This document shows positions 6,823 through 14,157 of a DNA stretch of 64,000 bases, piece after piece. A model generated the notes under the pieces. The model saw only the letters and a program-made list of their open reading frames with translations, did not search any database and had not been told where the DNA came from. Source of the DNA: Thermodesulfovibrio thiophilus DSM 17215 (lineage in GTDB: Bacteria > Nitrospirota > Thermodesulfovibrionia > Thermodesulfovibrionales > Thermodesulfovibrionaceae); the NCBI RefSeq assembly GCF_000423865.1, contig NZ_AUIU01000013.1, forward strand, positions 1-64,000. The letters are read 5' to 3'. Positions within the stretch are counted from its first letter, which is position 1; each line of letters starts with the position of its first letter. Both the position numbers and the translations under genes were made by a program.

Positions 6823-8728
6823 GGAATTCATTCCACTGTATTTCTGAATTGTGAATTATAATTGCTTTTATTTCATTGAGTTTTAATTTGATTTTCTCAT
6901 TTTTAATTTTTTGTTCTAGCTGCTTTATACTTTTTAGGTTTTTTACGTAAAGATTTAGATATTTTTTATATTTTCCCCTGTCAACGTTAATTGAAAAATC
7001 ACCGGGTATGAACCATTTATCAGTAAGATAAACCCAGGAAGCAAAATCACATAAATCAAAGCCTGGTAAAACTTCAATTTTATTATGCCAGAAATTCTGC
7101 AATCTTAATCCCTTTTTATTAGCAACTATTTTATAGCCTCCCTGAAATGGTTCTGCACCCTGTATATCTTCGTAATGCCACTTAGAAATAGAAATTTGTT
7201 TATCACCATGACAGCTTCCGCAACTTCTTGCTTTTCCAAATGGATGAGCTACTTCCTCAATCTGAAACCATAGAAGATGTTTATTTGCAGATGGAAGTTC
7301 ATCAAATGTTCCGACTATGTAATACATGTCTCTTGTTTCAGAATTCTGCCATCTAAACCTAAGTTCAGATGAAGCCACATCATTTTTAATGTTTCCAACA
7401 CTATGAGGGAATATTTTGACTGGAAACCAGATTCCTTTCTGATCTTTCATTAAAATCAAAGGCTTCTGGATTCCGTAGTAGAGTGAATATTTTTTAAAAG
7501 GAGTTTCCTTTGCTCCAACATATCCTTTCCCCCATATCGTTATTTGATACCCGCCTGCTTCATTGACATGACAGGCTGTGCAGGTTAAATTCTTATGAAT
7601 TGATTTTGCGTGAGCTTGTTCAATTTCCATATGACAGTCCTGACAACTTGCTTTTCTTTGCATATCACCCATTCCTTTTCTGCCTGTCTGATGACACTCA
7701 ACACAGTGAATGCCCTTTTTGAAATGTATATCAGCCTCTCTTCCCTGCGGAATTGAATAAAATTTTCCAATATATGTCTCGCCTCTTCTTGAATGAGCTG
7801 AACCTGTATGGCAGACTGAATTTCCTCTCCCTCTTCCCATACAACTATATGAATCTGGAATTTTTATAAAAGCATGAGAACCTTTTTCCTTGGATGGAGC
7901 ATAATGACAGTCAAGACATCCTGCATGACAGACATTGCAGAGTCGTTGTTTTGTGATTGTCTGTTCATCTGTAAATGGTATATTAATCTCGTGTCTTATT
8001 TTTTCAGTATTGGTAAAATCAAAACCAGCTTTTTTTAAAACCTCTTGCGGTGGAAGATCAGCAAAGGAAGGTCCGCAGTTATGTGGTCCGTATGGCTTAA
8101 GCCATGTTTTCATAGTTCGCTGTCTGAAATTTCTTGCCATAATCGAGGTTTTAAACTGTTTTAGTTCTTCACCGTGACAACCTCTTTTACCACAGGTTTT
8201 TTTCGCAAGTTCAGGATCAAAATTAAAACTGTTAGTTTCTCTGTCATGCCAGAGCATATTTCTTATCTCAGGATGCAATACAAATTCGCCTTTCTCTTGC
8301 TTTTTAGGTAAAAGTTCAAATAGAGCATTATCCCCAAGAGGTTCAATCTTATTAACATTATACTCTTGTTTACTGTATACAGATTTTCTATCTACTGGTT
8401 CAGCTTCTTCATTGACAAAGACAGGTTTTAACATTCCCCTGTGAGAGATATCTTTATCATAAGCTCTGCCATTTCCAAGATGACAGTCCCTGCATAAAAC
8501 CGTTTTATGACCTGTCTGCTTTCTAACATCCTCAACAGTAATAAAAAATTGTGGATAACCAAAATCCTGCATTTTTTCTTTTGAACTGTGACAGACAATA
8601 CAGCTTTCAGAAGAATCCATATAATAGTTATATCCAAAGACTAAAATAACTAAAAAAAACTGAATAAAAAAAATAGTGATTGTTAACGGAGTTGCGAAAT
8701 TACTAATTCTACCCAGCTTAAAAGACAT
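6803..8728 (-). CDS. Membrane-anchored multiheme cytochrome c (8 CXXCH plus 2 atypical heme motifs)
   Basis: The 641-residue protein has an N-terminal anchor helix (about residues 12-32) and a large extracytoplasmic domain. Eight standard heme sites are visible: CIVCH, CRDCH, CNVCH, CLDCH, CVECH, CQDCH, CTACH and CGSCH. Two more look like expanded sites, CGKRGCH (CX4CH) and CMGRGRGNSVCH (CX9CH), giving perhaps ten hemes. The C-terminal ~180 residues contain no heme and end in a lysine-rich amphipathic stretch. It converges on the Rieske/b6 operon and is a candidate electron acceptor for it, or a link to the sulfur reductase complex. No close named family recognised. There is no Shine-Dalgarno; an extended -10 lies 5 nt before the ATG. 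Confidence 0.85.
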   Translation of the reverse strand: MSFKLGRISNFATPLTITIFFIQFFLVILVFGYNYYMDSSESCIVCHSSKEKMQDFGYPQFFITVEDVRKQTGHKTVLCRDCHLGNGRAYDKDISHRGMLKPVFVNEEAEPVDRKSVYSKQEYNVNKIEPLGDNALFELLPKKQEKGEFVLHPEIRNMLWHDRETNSFNFDPELAKKTCGKRGCHGEELKQFKTSIMARNFRQRTMKTWLKPYGPHNCGPSFADLPPQEVLKKAGFDFTNTEKIRHEINIPFTDEQTITKQRLCNVCHAGCLDCHYAPSKEKGSHAFIKIPDSYSCMGRGRGNSVCHTGSAHSRRGETYIGKFYSIPQGREADIHFKKGIHCVECHQTGRKGMGDMQRKASCQDCHMEIEQAHAKSIHKNLTCTACHVNEAGGYQITIWGKGYVGAKETPFKKYSLYYGIQKPLILMKDQKGIWFPVKIFPHSVGNIKNDVASSELRFRWQNSETRDMYYIVGTFDELPSANKHLLWFQIEEVAHPFGKARSCGSCHGDKQISISKWHYEDIQGAEPFQGGYKIVANKKGLRLQNFWHNKIEVLPGFDLCDFASWVYLTDKWFIPGDFSINVDRGKYKKYLNLYVKNLKSIKQLEQKIKNEKIKLKLNEIKAIIIHNSEIQWNEFLKKKPQ

Positions 8729-8733
8729 TTAAA

Positions 8734-8742
8734 ATTTTAACA
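8734..8742 (-). promoter_or_regulatory. Extended -10 (TGTTAAAAT), multiheme cytochrome gene, leaderless type
   Basis: Reading leftward, TGT followed by TAAAAT ends 5 nt before the ATG at 8728, and no purine-rich ribosome binding site lies between. Confidence 0.5.
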
Positions 8743-8799
8743 TATAAGCTTAATAAATTAGCCTCAATATAATAGTCTTTTTAAACATCTTTCCTCAAA

Positions 8800-9170
8800 A
8801 TAAAATCTCTTTGAAATAGTTTTTAAAGTTAGACGTTGTTAAGCCTCTGTTGATGCTCCTCAAGTTATATACAAGATCTATCTCAACATGCCCAGGCTCT
8901 TTTACTTTCTCAAATCAGTTCTCTACTTTTGTGGACTTCTTGAGATTACTGCTAAAGGAATTGGCATTATAACGATTCTTCAGTTTTAATTGATCCCTGT
9001 ATGGTTTAAAAAGTCTTTAAGTTTTGCATGATTGAAGATTATATCAGAGTTAAACTTTATGAATGCTACAACATGTTTTGATGATGTAAATCCTGTAAGA
9101 TTCTTTAATAGGGTCACTACCTGTTTACCATAAACTTTGTCTTGCCCTTTTTTCAATTCTGAGGAAACAA
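8800..9170 (-). pseudogene. Decayed transposase (integrase-like) fragments in a gene-poor stretch
   Basis: The 538 bp between the multiheme cytochrome and aroD contain no intact gene. On the minus strand, scattered pieces translate as protein: FEKVKEPGHVEIDLVYN (about 8866-8916) resembles the EPGFVEIDLVAH segment that carries the first catalytic Asp in some DDE-integrase transposases, and KVYGKQVVTLLKNLTGF (about 9100-9150) resembles part of an upstream DNA-binding region. The pieces lie in order but in different frames and are interrupted by stops. I read this as an old, inactive element. Confidence 0.4.
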
Positions 9171-9252
9171 TTACTTTTCAGAGAGATTTTTTAGAGGAAT
9201 TTCCACACTTTTCAATGGTTAAAAATTATTTTGGATAGATGTGATATAAAAC

Positions 9253-9261
9253 TGTTAAACT
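9253..9261 (+). promoter_or_regulatory. Extended -10 (TGTTAAACT), aroD, leaderless type
   Basis: TGT-TAAACT ends 5 nt before the ATG at 9267. There is no Shine-Dalgarno sequence before this ATG or before the upstream TTG at 9231. Confidence 0.45.
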
Positions 9262-9266
9262 TTAGT

Positions 9267-9962
9267 ATGCTGCTTAAAAATCTACCGGCAATAGCGGTCG
9301 TTCTTACAGATCGTGATATTTTGTCTATCAGTAAAGAATCATTAGAAGGTGCTGATCTTATTGAATTAAGAGTTGATATGTTTGAAACATGCGATGATAA
9401 TTTAAATACTATAGAAAATATTTTTGCTCTGGCGAAGAAAAAGTTTAATCTCCCTATTCTCTGCACCATAAGGTCTTCTCAAGAAGGTGGGAAAAAGGAC
9501 ATTGACAATAGATTGCAAATTTATGAAAGATTAATACCCTATTGTGAATTTTTTGATATTGAAATTTTCTCAAAAGAGGCTCCATCTTTGAGACAAATTA
9601 GCCAACAACATAATATAAAATTAATTGCTTCCTATCATAGATTTGACCTCACTCCTTCCGTAGATGAATTAGAAGTAGTTTTTAAAGATGCTAAAAAACT
9701 CAATGCAGATATAGTGAAGATTGCAACAATGGTTAATAAAAAAAGGGATCTTGAAACCCTTCTTCTTTTTACTCTTAAACACAGGAATGATAAAATTATT
9801 ATTATAGGAATGGGTGAAAAAGGAATCCCCTCGCGTATAATAAATCCAGTATTTTATTCTCTAATAACATATGCCAGTTTAAATATAAATTCTGCACCGG
9901 GACAGATTTCTTTGCAGGATATTGTTAATATTTTCAGAATACTCGGGGTGAGAAGTAATTAA
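9267..9962 (+). CDS. aroD: 3-dehydroquinate dehydratase, type I
   Basis: The protein (231 residues from ATG 9267; 243 if the TTG at 9231 were used) is a class I dehydroquinase that makes 3-dehydroshikimate in the shikimate pathway through a Schiff base. The active-site lysine is in ADIVKIATM, the general-base histidine in IASYHRF, and substrate-binding arginines in ELRVD and CTIRS are present. The family start (PAIAVVLTD) begins just after this ATG, supporting the shorter form. It stands alone on the plus strand, with decayed transposon sequence before it and a strong shared terminator after it. Confidence 0.9.
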   Translation: MLLKNLPAIAVVLTDRDILSISKESLEGADLIELRVDMFETCDDNLNTIENIFALAKKKFNLPILCTIRSSQEGGKKDIDNRLQIYERLIPYCEFFDIEIFSKEAPSLRQISQQHNIKLIASYHRFDLTPSVDELEVVFKDAKKLNADIVKIATMVNKKRDLETLLLFTLKHRNDKIIIIGMGEKGIPSRIINPVFYSLITYASLNINSAPGQISLQDIVNIFRILGVRSN

Positions 9963-9966
9963 AAAA

Positions 9967-10000
9967 TAGCCTGGAAAGGATTAAATCCCTCCCCAGGCTA
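9967..10000. terminator. Bidirectional terminator between aroD and pstS
   Basis: TAGCCTGG (9967-9974) pairs with CCAGGCTA (9993-10000), flanked by A-runs on the left and T-rich sequence on the right. It serves the two convergent genes. Confidence 0.75.
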
Positions 10001-10006
10001 TAAATG

Positions 10007-11014
10007 TTATTTTATATAATTTTTCCAATACGCTCTTATCTTATCTTTAACAGAGTTTGGTAATGGAACATAGTCAAGTTTTTTTGCCGTTCCATCACCA
10101 TTTTTAAAAGCCCAGTCAAAAAATTGGATAACAGACTTATTGACATCATTTTTTTCTCTTGCAAGCAGAATATATGTAGCACCTGTGATAGGCCATGCTT
10201 TTTTACCAGGAGAGTTTGTCATCCATGAATAAAAATGATTTTTGGAGTCAAGTTGAGCTGTGGCTGCAGCCTCAGCAAAACTGTCAAAATCAGGTGCAAC
10301 TACCTGTCCTGCTGGATTTTTTAATTTTGCCACAGCAAGTTTATTCTGTCTAGCATAGGCAAACTCAACATATCCAATGGAATAAGGCGTTCTTTTTACA
10401 TAATTTGCCACACCTTCATTGCCTTTTCCACCAAGTCCTGTTTTCCAGCTTACAGCTGTTCCATAACCAACCTGATCAGCCCATTTTTTACATGCTCCAC
10501 TTAAATAATGAGTAAATATGGCTGTTGTTCCTGATCCATCTGATCTGTGCACCACTGTTATTGGATTAGCAGGTAAATTGAGTTTTGGATTCAAAGCTTT
10601 AATCTTAGGATCATTCCACTGTTTGATCTCGCCAAGAAATATCTCGCACATGGTTGTTCCATCAAGCACCAGAGATTCTGAAGAAATTCCAGGAACATTT
10701 ATAATTGCTACCACTCCTCCGATTACAGCTGGAAATTGGATGAGTTTAGACTTTTCAAGCTCTTCAGGTTTTAAAGCCATATCTGATGCTCCAAAATCAA
10801 CTGTTCTTTCTTTAATCTGTCTGATTCCACCACCGGAACCGATTGACTGATAGTTGATTTTAATACCTGTAGCTTTTTGATACTGAGCTGCCCAGCTCGA
10901 ATAAAGAGGATATGGGAATGTTGCACCAGCGCCATTGAGCATCTCAGCAGAATAACCCAAAGTGAAACTGAGCAAGACAAAAAGCATAACGCTTAAGAAA
11001 GTTAACTGCTTCAT
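10007..11014 (-). CDS. pstS: Phosphate ABC transporter, periplasmic phosphate-binding protein
   Basis: The 335-residue protein has a Sec signal peptide (cleavage near LGYSAEM) and PstS hallmarks: GAGATFPYPLYSSWAAQY at the mature N terminus, GSGGGIRQI, the DFGASDM phosphate-contact loop, and HRSDGSGTT. It captures phosphate for the PstCAB permease. AAGGAGG stands 5 nt before the ATG. A GGAGC/GCTCC hairpin (11041-11053) may sit at the 5' end of the mRNA. pstCAB is not in this window; the divergent neighbour is phoU, so this appears to be a split Pst locus. Confidence 0.95.
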   Translation of the reverse strand: MKQLTFLSVMLFVLLSFTLGYSAEMLNGAGATFPYPLYSSWAAQYQKATGIKINYQSIGSGGGIRQIKERTVDFGASDMALKPEELEKSKLIQFPAVIGGVVAIINVPGISSESLVLDGTTMCEIFLGEIKQWNDPKIKALNPKLNLPANPITVVHRSDGSGTTAIFTHYLSGACKKWADQVGYGTAVSWKTGLGGKGNEGVANYVKRTPYSIGYVEFAYARQNKLAVAKLKNPAGQVVAPDFDSFAEAAATAQLDSKNHFYSWMTNSPGKKAWPITGATYILLAREKNDVNKSVIQFFDWAFKNGDGTAKKLDYVPLPNSVKDKIRAYWKNYIK

Positions 11015-11149
11015 AAAAACCTCCTTCTAAAATATTTTTCGGAGCCAGGCTCCTGTTCTTATATTTAAAATAATAGCACAGCATATGTTAAAACAGGGTT
11101 ACAGTAATATTAAATTTCTGTTAAAACCTATCATTTATAACATAAAAAC

Positions 11150-11158
11150 TGTTAAAAT
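11150..11158 (+). promoter_or_regulatory. Extended -10 (TGTTAAAAT) of phoU
   Basis: TGT-TAAAAT lies 27 nt before the ATG at 11186, so transcription should start near 11165, followed by an AAGGAGG ribosome binding site at 11177. Two further same-strand TGTTAAAA copies start at 11086 and 11119, 33 and 31 bp apart (about three helical turns). They might be regulator half-sites for the pstS/phoU pair, but this is unproven. Confidence 0.4.
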
Positions 11159-11185
11159 GCTTCTAAGTAACAGATCAAGGAGGCA

Positions 11186-11893
11186 ATGATGGGCATTCTG
11201 GATGATGAATTAAGAAAACTAAAAGAAAAAATCCTTATTCTTGGTTGTCTTGTTGAAGAAGGAATAAGAAAATCAGTTAAAGCTCTCATTGAAAGAGATA
11301 GTGACATTGCAAAACAAGTTATCTCAAGGGACAATCTTATTAATGGACTTGAGGTTGAAATAAATGAAGAATGTATCAGATTAATTGCTCTGAGGCAACC
11401 ACTGGCAAAGGATTTAAGATTTATAACTACAGCAATGAAAATAAGTACAGATCTTGAAAGAATGGGTGATTCTGCCGTAAATATTGCTGAACGAGCAATA
11501 GAGCTTAATCAGGAACCTTTTTTAAAACCATTTGTAAATATTCCTAAAATGGCAGAAGTAACTGAAAGTATGGTTGAGGATGCTATAGATGCTTTTGTTA
11601 AGGAAGATATTGATCTTTGTTACGATGTTATTAAAAGAGATGACAAAGTTGATGAATTACTAAAAAATAACCATAATGAACTATTTGAGCTAATGGTTAA
11701 AAATCCTGATATTATTCCTCTTGCCCTTAAAAGAATGTTTATTGCTAAGTATCTTGAAAGAATTGCTGATCATGCTACAAATATAGCTGAAATGGTTATT
11801 TATATGGTAGAAGGTAAGATGTTAAGACAGACATTTGTTACTGAAGAGATTCATAAACTATGTTTAGAAGATTTCATGTCAAGGCAGAAATAG
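11186..11893 (+). CDS. phoU: Phosphate signalling protein PhoU
   Basis: The 235-residue all-helical protein has the two PhoU metal-binding repeats: ISTDLERMGDSAVNIAERA (about residues 90-108) and AKYLERIADHATNIAEMV (about 190-207), the (E/D)xxxD pattern that holds iron or zinc clusters. PhoU restrains the Pho response by acting between PstB and the PhoR kinase. AAGGAGG precedes two adjacent ATGs (11186 and 11189), the second at the better spacing. It diverges from pstS, consistent with a joint phosphate response. Its 3' end overlaps the convergent small gene by 15 nt. Confidence 0.93.
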   Translation: MMGILDDELRKLKEKILILGCLVEEGIRKSVKALIERDSDIAKQVISRDNLINGLEVEINEECIRLIALRQPLAKDLRFITTAMKISTDLERMGDSAVNIAERAIELNQEPFLKPFVNIPKMAEVTESMVEDAIDAFVKEDIDLCYDVIKRDDKVDELLKNNHNELFELMVKNPDIIPLALKRMFIAKYLERIADHATNIAEMVIYMVEGKMLRQTFVTEEIHKLCLEDFMSRQK

Positions 11894-12214
11894 ATTTATC
11901 TCGTATGTGCCAATACTTACTTTTTCAGTAATTCCTTCCTTCCATAAAACTTCTGTTATTTTAAGTTTTTCATCTTTTGGAACAACTATCGTTAATTTAT
12001 ATCCTTCAGAAATCAGTTGCCTCCATTTAGTAATCCTTTCAGATGTAATTTCCTTTTCAGTCACGATATCAATATATCCGATGATCACGCTATAGCTTAA
12101 AATTTTTAAATCTGGAGGAGGTTCTTGTGTATACTCTAACTCCTGCTGAAGTCTGCCAAGTTTCTGTTTTAAATGATAAATTATAAGTTCTTTTAAATAT
12201 TTTTCCATGCTCAT
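11879..12214 (-). CDS. Small conserved-looking protein of unknown function, coupled to the SspB-like gene
   Basis: The 111-residue protein has an N-terminal helical, coiled-coil-like stretch (KQKLGRLQQELEYTQ), then alternating strands and helices (ILSYSVIIGYIDIV, YKLTIVVPKDEKL). It lacks a signal peptide or membrane helix and should be cytoplasmic. Its start overlaps the stop of the SspB-like gene by 4 nt, so the two are translationally coupled and may act together. I do not recognise the family. Confidence 0.6.
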   Translation of the reverse strand: MSMEKYLKELIIYHLKQKLGRLQQELEYTQEPPPDLKILSYSVIIGYIDIVTEKEITSERITKWRQLISEGYKLTIVVPKDEKLKITEVLWKEGITEKVSIGTYEINLFLP

Positions 12215-12648
12215 TTTTTCTTCCTGAAGTCTGAAAGATTTATTATTTTTGAGATTTTATCTTCCTCAGAAATGTCCTTTTTCAAAGAGTCAGATGGTTC
12301 TTCAGAGTTAATTAATTTTAAAACAGGGACTGTAAGTTGAACCCTGAGCTCAGGAGAAAATACTGCTGCTATCGAATTTATAGGGATGTAACACTTCTCA
12401 CGAGCTCCTCCAAATACCAAAGTAGCTAATAAAGCTTCGTCATCCCATTGAAACTTCATTTGGCTGTTGAAAACAAGAACAAGTCCTCTTTCTTTTTCTT
12501 CAGGTAAAAAACCTCTTTTCCCTATGATGACATTTTCATTGTAGTCAACAATTATGAATACTCTATCAACAAGATCAAGAATTTCAAAAAAAGTGTGTTT
12601 TTTTAAGTTATTCAACCTTTTGATAAGCTCAGGAGAATATTCAATCAT
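12211..12648 (-). CDS. SspB-like ClpXP adaptor family protein
   Basis: The 145-residue protein contains the core of the SspB fold: FQWDDEALLATLVFGGAREK then CYIPINSIAAVFSPEL, matching the family pattern (E/D)ALxFxxxFGGxPxxxYVPxxAIxAIYA. A flexible charged tail ends in LSDFRKKK; SspB proteins carry a C-terminal ClpX-binding peptide, and ILNLSDF-like endings could serve that role here. Known SspB proteins deliver ssrA-tagged or regulatory proteins to ClpXP. It overlaps lgt upstream and the 111-residue gene downstream by 4 nt each. Substrate specificity cannot be predicted. Confidence 0.6.
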   Translation of the reverse strand: MIEYSPELIKRLNNLKKHTFFEILDLVDRVFIIVDYNENVIIGKRGFLPEEKERGLVLVFNSQMKFQWDDEALLATLVFGGAREKCYIPINSIAAVFSPELRVQLTVPVLKLINSEEPSDSLKKDISEEDKISKIINLSDFRKKK

Positions 12649-13418
12649 TTTTTAGTCCTGTAGATAAACAATGCCACACCAATTACTATCATTGTTATAC
12701 AGAGAATCTGTCCCATTGTAAAAACCTCGAGGATATATCCAACCTGAAGGTCAGGCTCTCTGAAAAATTCAATAACAAAGCGAAAAATTCCATATAAAAT
12801 AAGAAATAAAGATGAAACAATCCCTGAACGACTGAACTTATCTTTTAAAAACCATAAAATTAAAAAAAGTGCTACACCTTCCAGAGTTGCTTCATAAAGC
12901 TGACTTGGATGTCTTGGAAGAGGTCCTCCGTCAGGGAAAATCATTGCCCATGGAACATCTGTTATTCTTCCATAGAGCTCTCCATTTATAAAGTTTCCTA
13001 TTCTTCCAAGTCCCAGTCCTATAGGCGCGGTAAGCACAAGCATATCAGTTAGAGTAAAAAAATCAAACTTTTTAGCTCTTGTGAAAAACCATATTGCCAG
13101 GATCACTCCAATCAGTCCTCCATGAAAGGACATGCCTCCACGCCATATAGCAAAAATTTCAAGGGGATTCTCAAGATAGTACGGAAGATTATAAAATATG
13201 ATATAACCAAGTCTTGCACCAATCAAAAGTCCTAGAATTAAATAAAAATACAGATTTTCAAGAAAATCTTTTTCAACGCGCAAACCTCTCCTGTGTATCT
13301 CTCTTTTGACAATCAGATAAGATGAGATAAATCCAACGAGGTACATTAAACCATACCAGCGAATTGAAAGTGGACCAATCCTTACAATTTCAGGACTTAT
13401 ATCTGGATATGGAAGCAT
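12645..13418 (-). CDS. lgt: Prolipoprotein diacylglyceryl transferase
   Basis: The 257-residue, seven-helix membrane protein transfers diacylglycerol from phosphatidylglycerol to the lipobox cysteine, the first step of lipoprotein maturation. The Lgt signature GRIGNFINGELYGR (with the essential Arg and Asn) and HPSQLYEATLEG are present, as is IRWYGLMYLVGF near the N terminus. It lies between menG and the SspB-like gene on the minus strand, with a 6-nt gap to menG, so it is probably in the menG transcript. lnt, for the last step of the pathway, lies at 30.4 kb. Confidence 0.95.
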   Translation of the reverse strand: MLPYPDISPEIVRIGPLSIRWYGLMYLVGFISSYLIVKREIHRRGLRVEKDFLENLYFYLILGLLIGARLGYIIFYNLPYYLENPLEIFAIWRGGMSFHGGLIGVILAIWFFTRAKKFDFFTLTDMLVLTAPIGLGLGRIGNFINGELYGRITDVPWAMIFPDGGPLPRHPSQLYEATLEGVALFLILWFLKDKFSRSGIVSSLFLILYGIFRFVIEFFREPDLQVGYILEVFTMGQILCITMIVIGVALFIYRTKK

Positions 13419-13424
13419 AATTAA

Positions 13425-14132
13425 TTATTTTACGCCAACATATAGATAAACGCAACCAAAACTTAGGGAAAAAGCTTTTATGTTTTTAAAACCACATCTG
13501 TCAAGCAGACGAACAAACTCAGACGGTTTATAAAATTCTTCAATAGATTTTCCCAGATATTCGTAAGCTGATTTCACTGAAAGCATTGAAGCCATAGCCG
13601 GTATAATTTTTTTCAGATAAAAAAGATAGGGTTTTCTGATGGAGCTTTCTGGCAAAGAAAACTCAAGAATCACAACTCTGCCCTCTGGTCTGATAACTCT
13701 GTAGATTTCTCTTAAAGCATCCTCGGTATCATGCATATTTCTTATACCAAATGCAGAGGTAACAGCGTCAACAAAGCTGTCTCTCATAGGAATTTGATAT
13801 CCAGAACCTGTAACAGGAAAGAATGATATTTTTTTATTAAATAATTGACTCTGTCTGGAATACTTTTTTTTTATTTTATTTGCACCTGTTTTTAACATCT
13901 CAAAGCTTATGTCTAATCCTATCACATTAACTCCCCTTTTAAGTAAAGCAATTGCCGAGTCTCCTGTTCCCGAAGCTAGGTCTAAAACAAGATGAGTATT
14001 ATTATCTACAACTTGGTCTGCCATTTCTTTTCTCCATATAATATCCTGCCCAAAGGAAAGAAAGTGATTAAGAAAGTCATACCTGTGTGCGATTTTATCA
14101 AACATCAATTTTATTTCGTCAGTTTCATTCAT
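13425..14132 (-). CDS. menG: Demethylmenaquinone/ubiquinone C-methyltransferase (UbiE/MenG)
   Basis: The 235-residue protein has the UbiE/MenG pattern: FDKIAHRYDFLNHFLSFGQD at the N terminus, SAM motif I VLDLASGTGDSAIAL, the AFGIRNM block, and EFSLPESS. It performs the last methylation of menaquinone, the quinone expected for the respiratory complexes at 1.5-8.7 kb. I start at ATG 14132 (MNETDEIKL); the frame extends 23 codons further but would overlap the divergent gene, and an extended -10 sits exactly 7 nt before 14132. No Shine-Dalgarno is present. lgt and further genes follow closely. Confidence 0.9.
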   Translation of the reverse strand: MNETDEIKLMFDKIAHRYDFLNHFLSFGQDIIWRKEMADQVVDNNTHLVLDLASGTGDSAIALLKRGVNVIGLDISFEMLKTGANKIKKKYSRQSQLFNKKISFFPVTGSGYQIPMRDSFVDAVTSAFGIRNMHDTEDALREIYRVIRPEGRVVILEFSLPESSIRKPYLFYLKKIIPAMASMLSVKSAYEYLGKSIEEFYKPSEFVRLLDRCGFKNIKAFSLSFGCVYLYVGVK

Positions 14133-14139
14133 ATGAAAA

Positions 14140-14148
14140 ATTATAGCA
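14140..14148 (-). promoter_or_regulatory. Extended -10 (TGCTATAAT), menG, leaderless type
   Basis: Reading leftward, TGC-TATAAT ends 7 nt before the menG ATG. It abuts a plus-strand CATAAT (14147-14152) that lies 5 nt before the divergent ATG at 14158, so the two promoters interleave within 25 bp. Confidence 0.6.
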
Positions 14149-14157
14149 TAATAAATC

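Noticed and set aside
9231-9266. TTG start for aroD giving 12 more residues
   Set aside because: The extra residues do not resemble the family start, no Shine-Dalgarno is present, and the probable -10 at 9253-9261 lies after that codon.
11086-11128. A classical E. coli-type Pho box
   Set aside because: No pair of CTGTCAT-type repeats at 11-bp spacing is present; only TGTTAAAA words at 31-33 bp were found and are listed as a weak finding.
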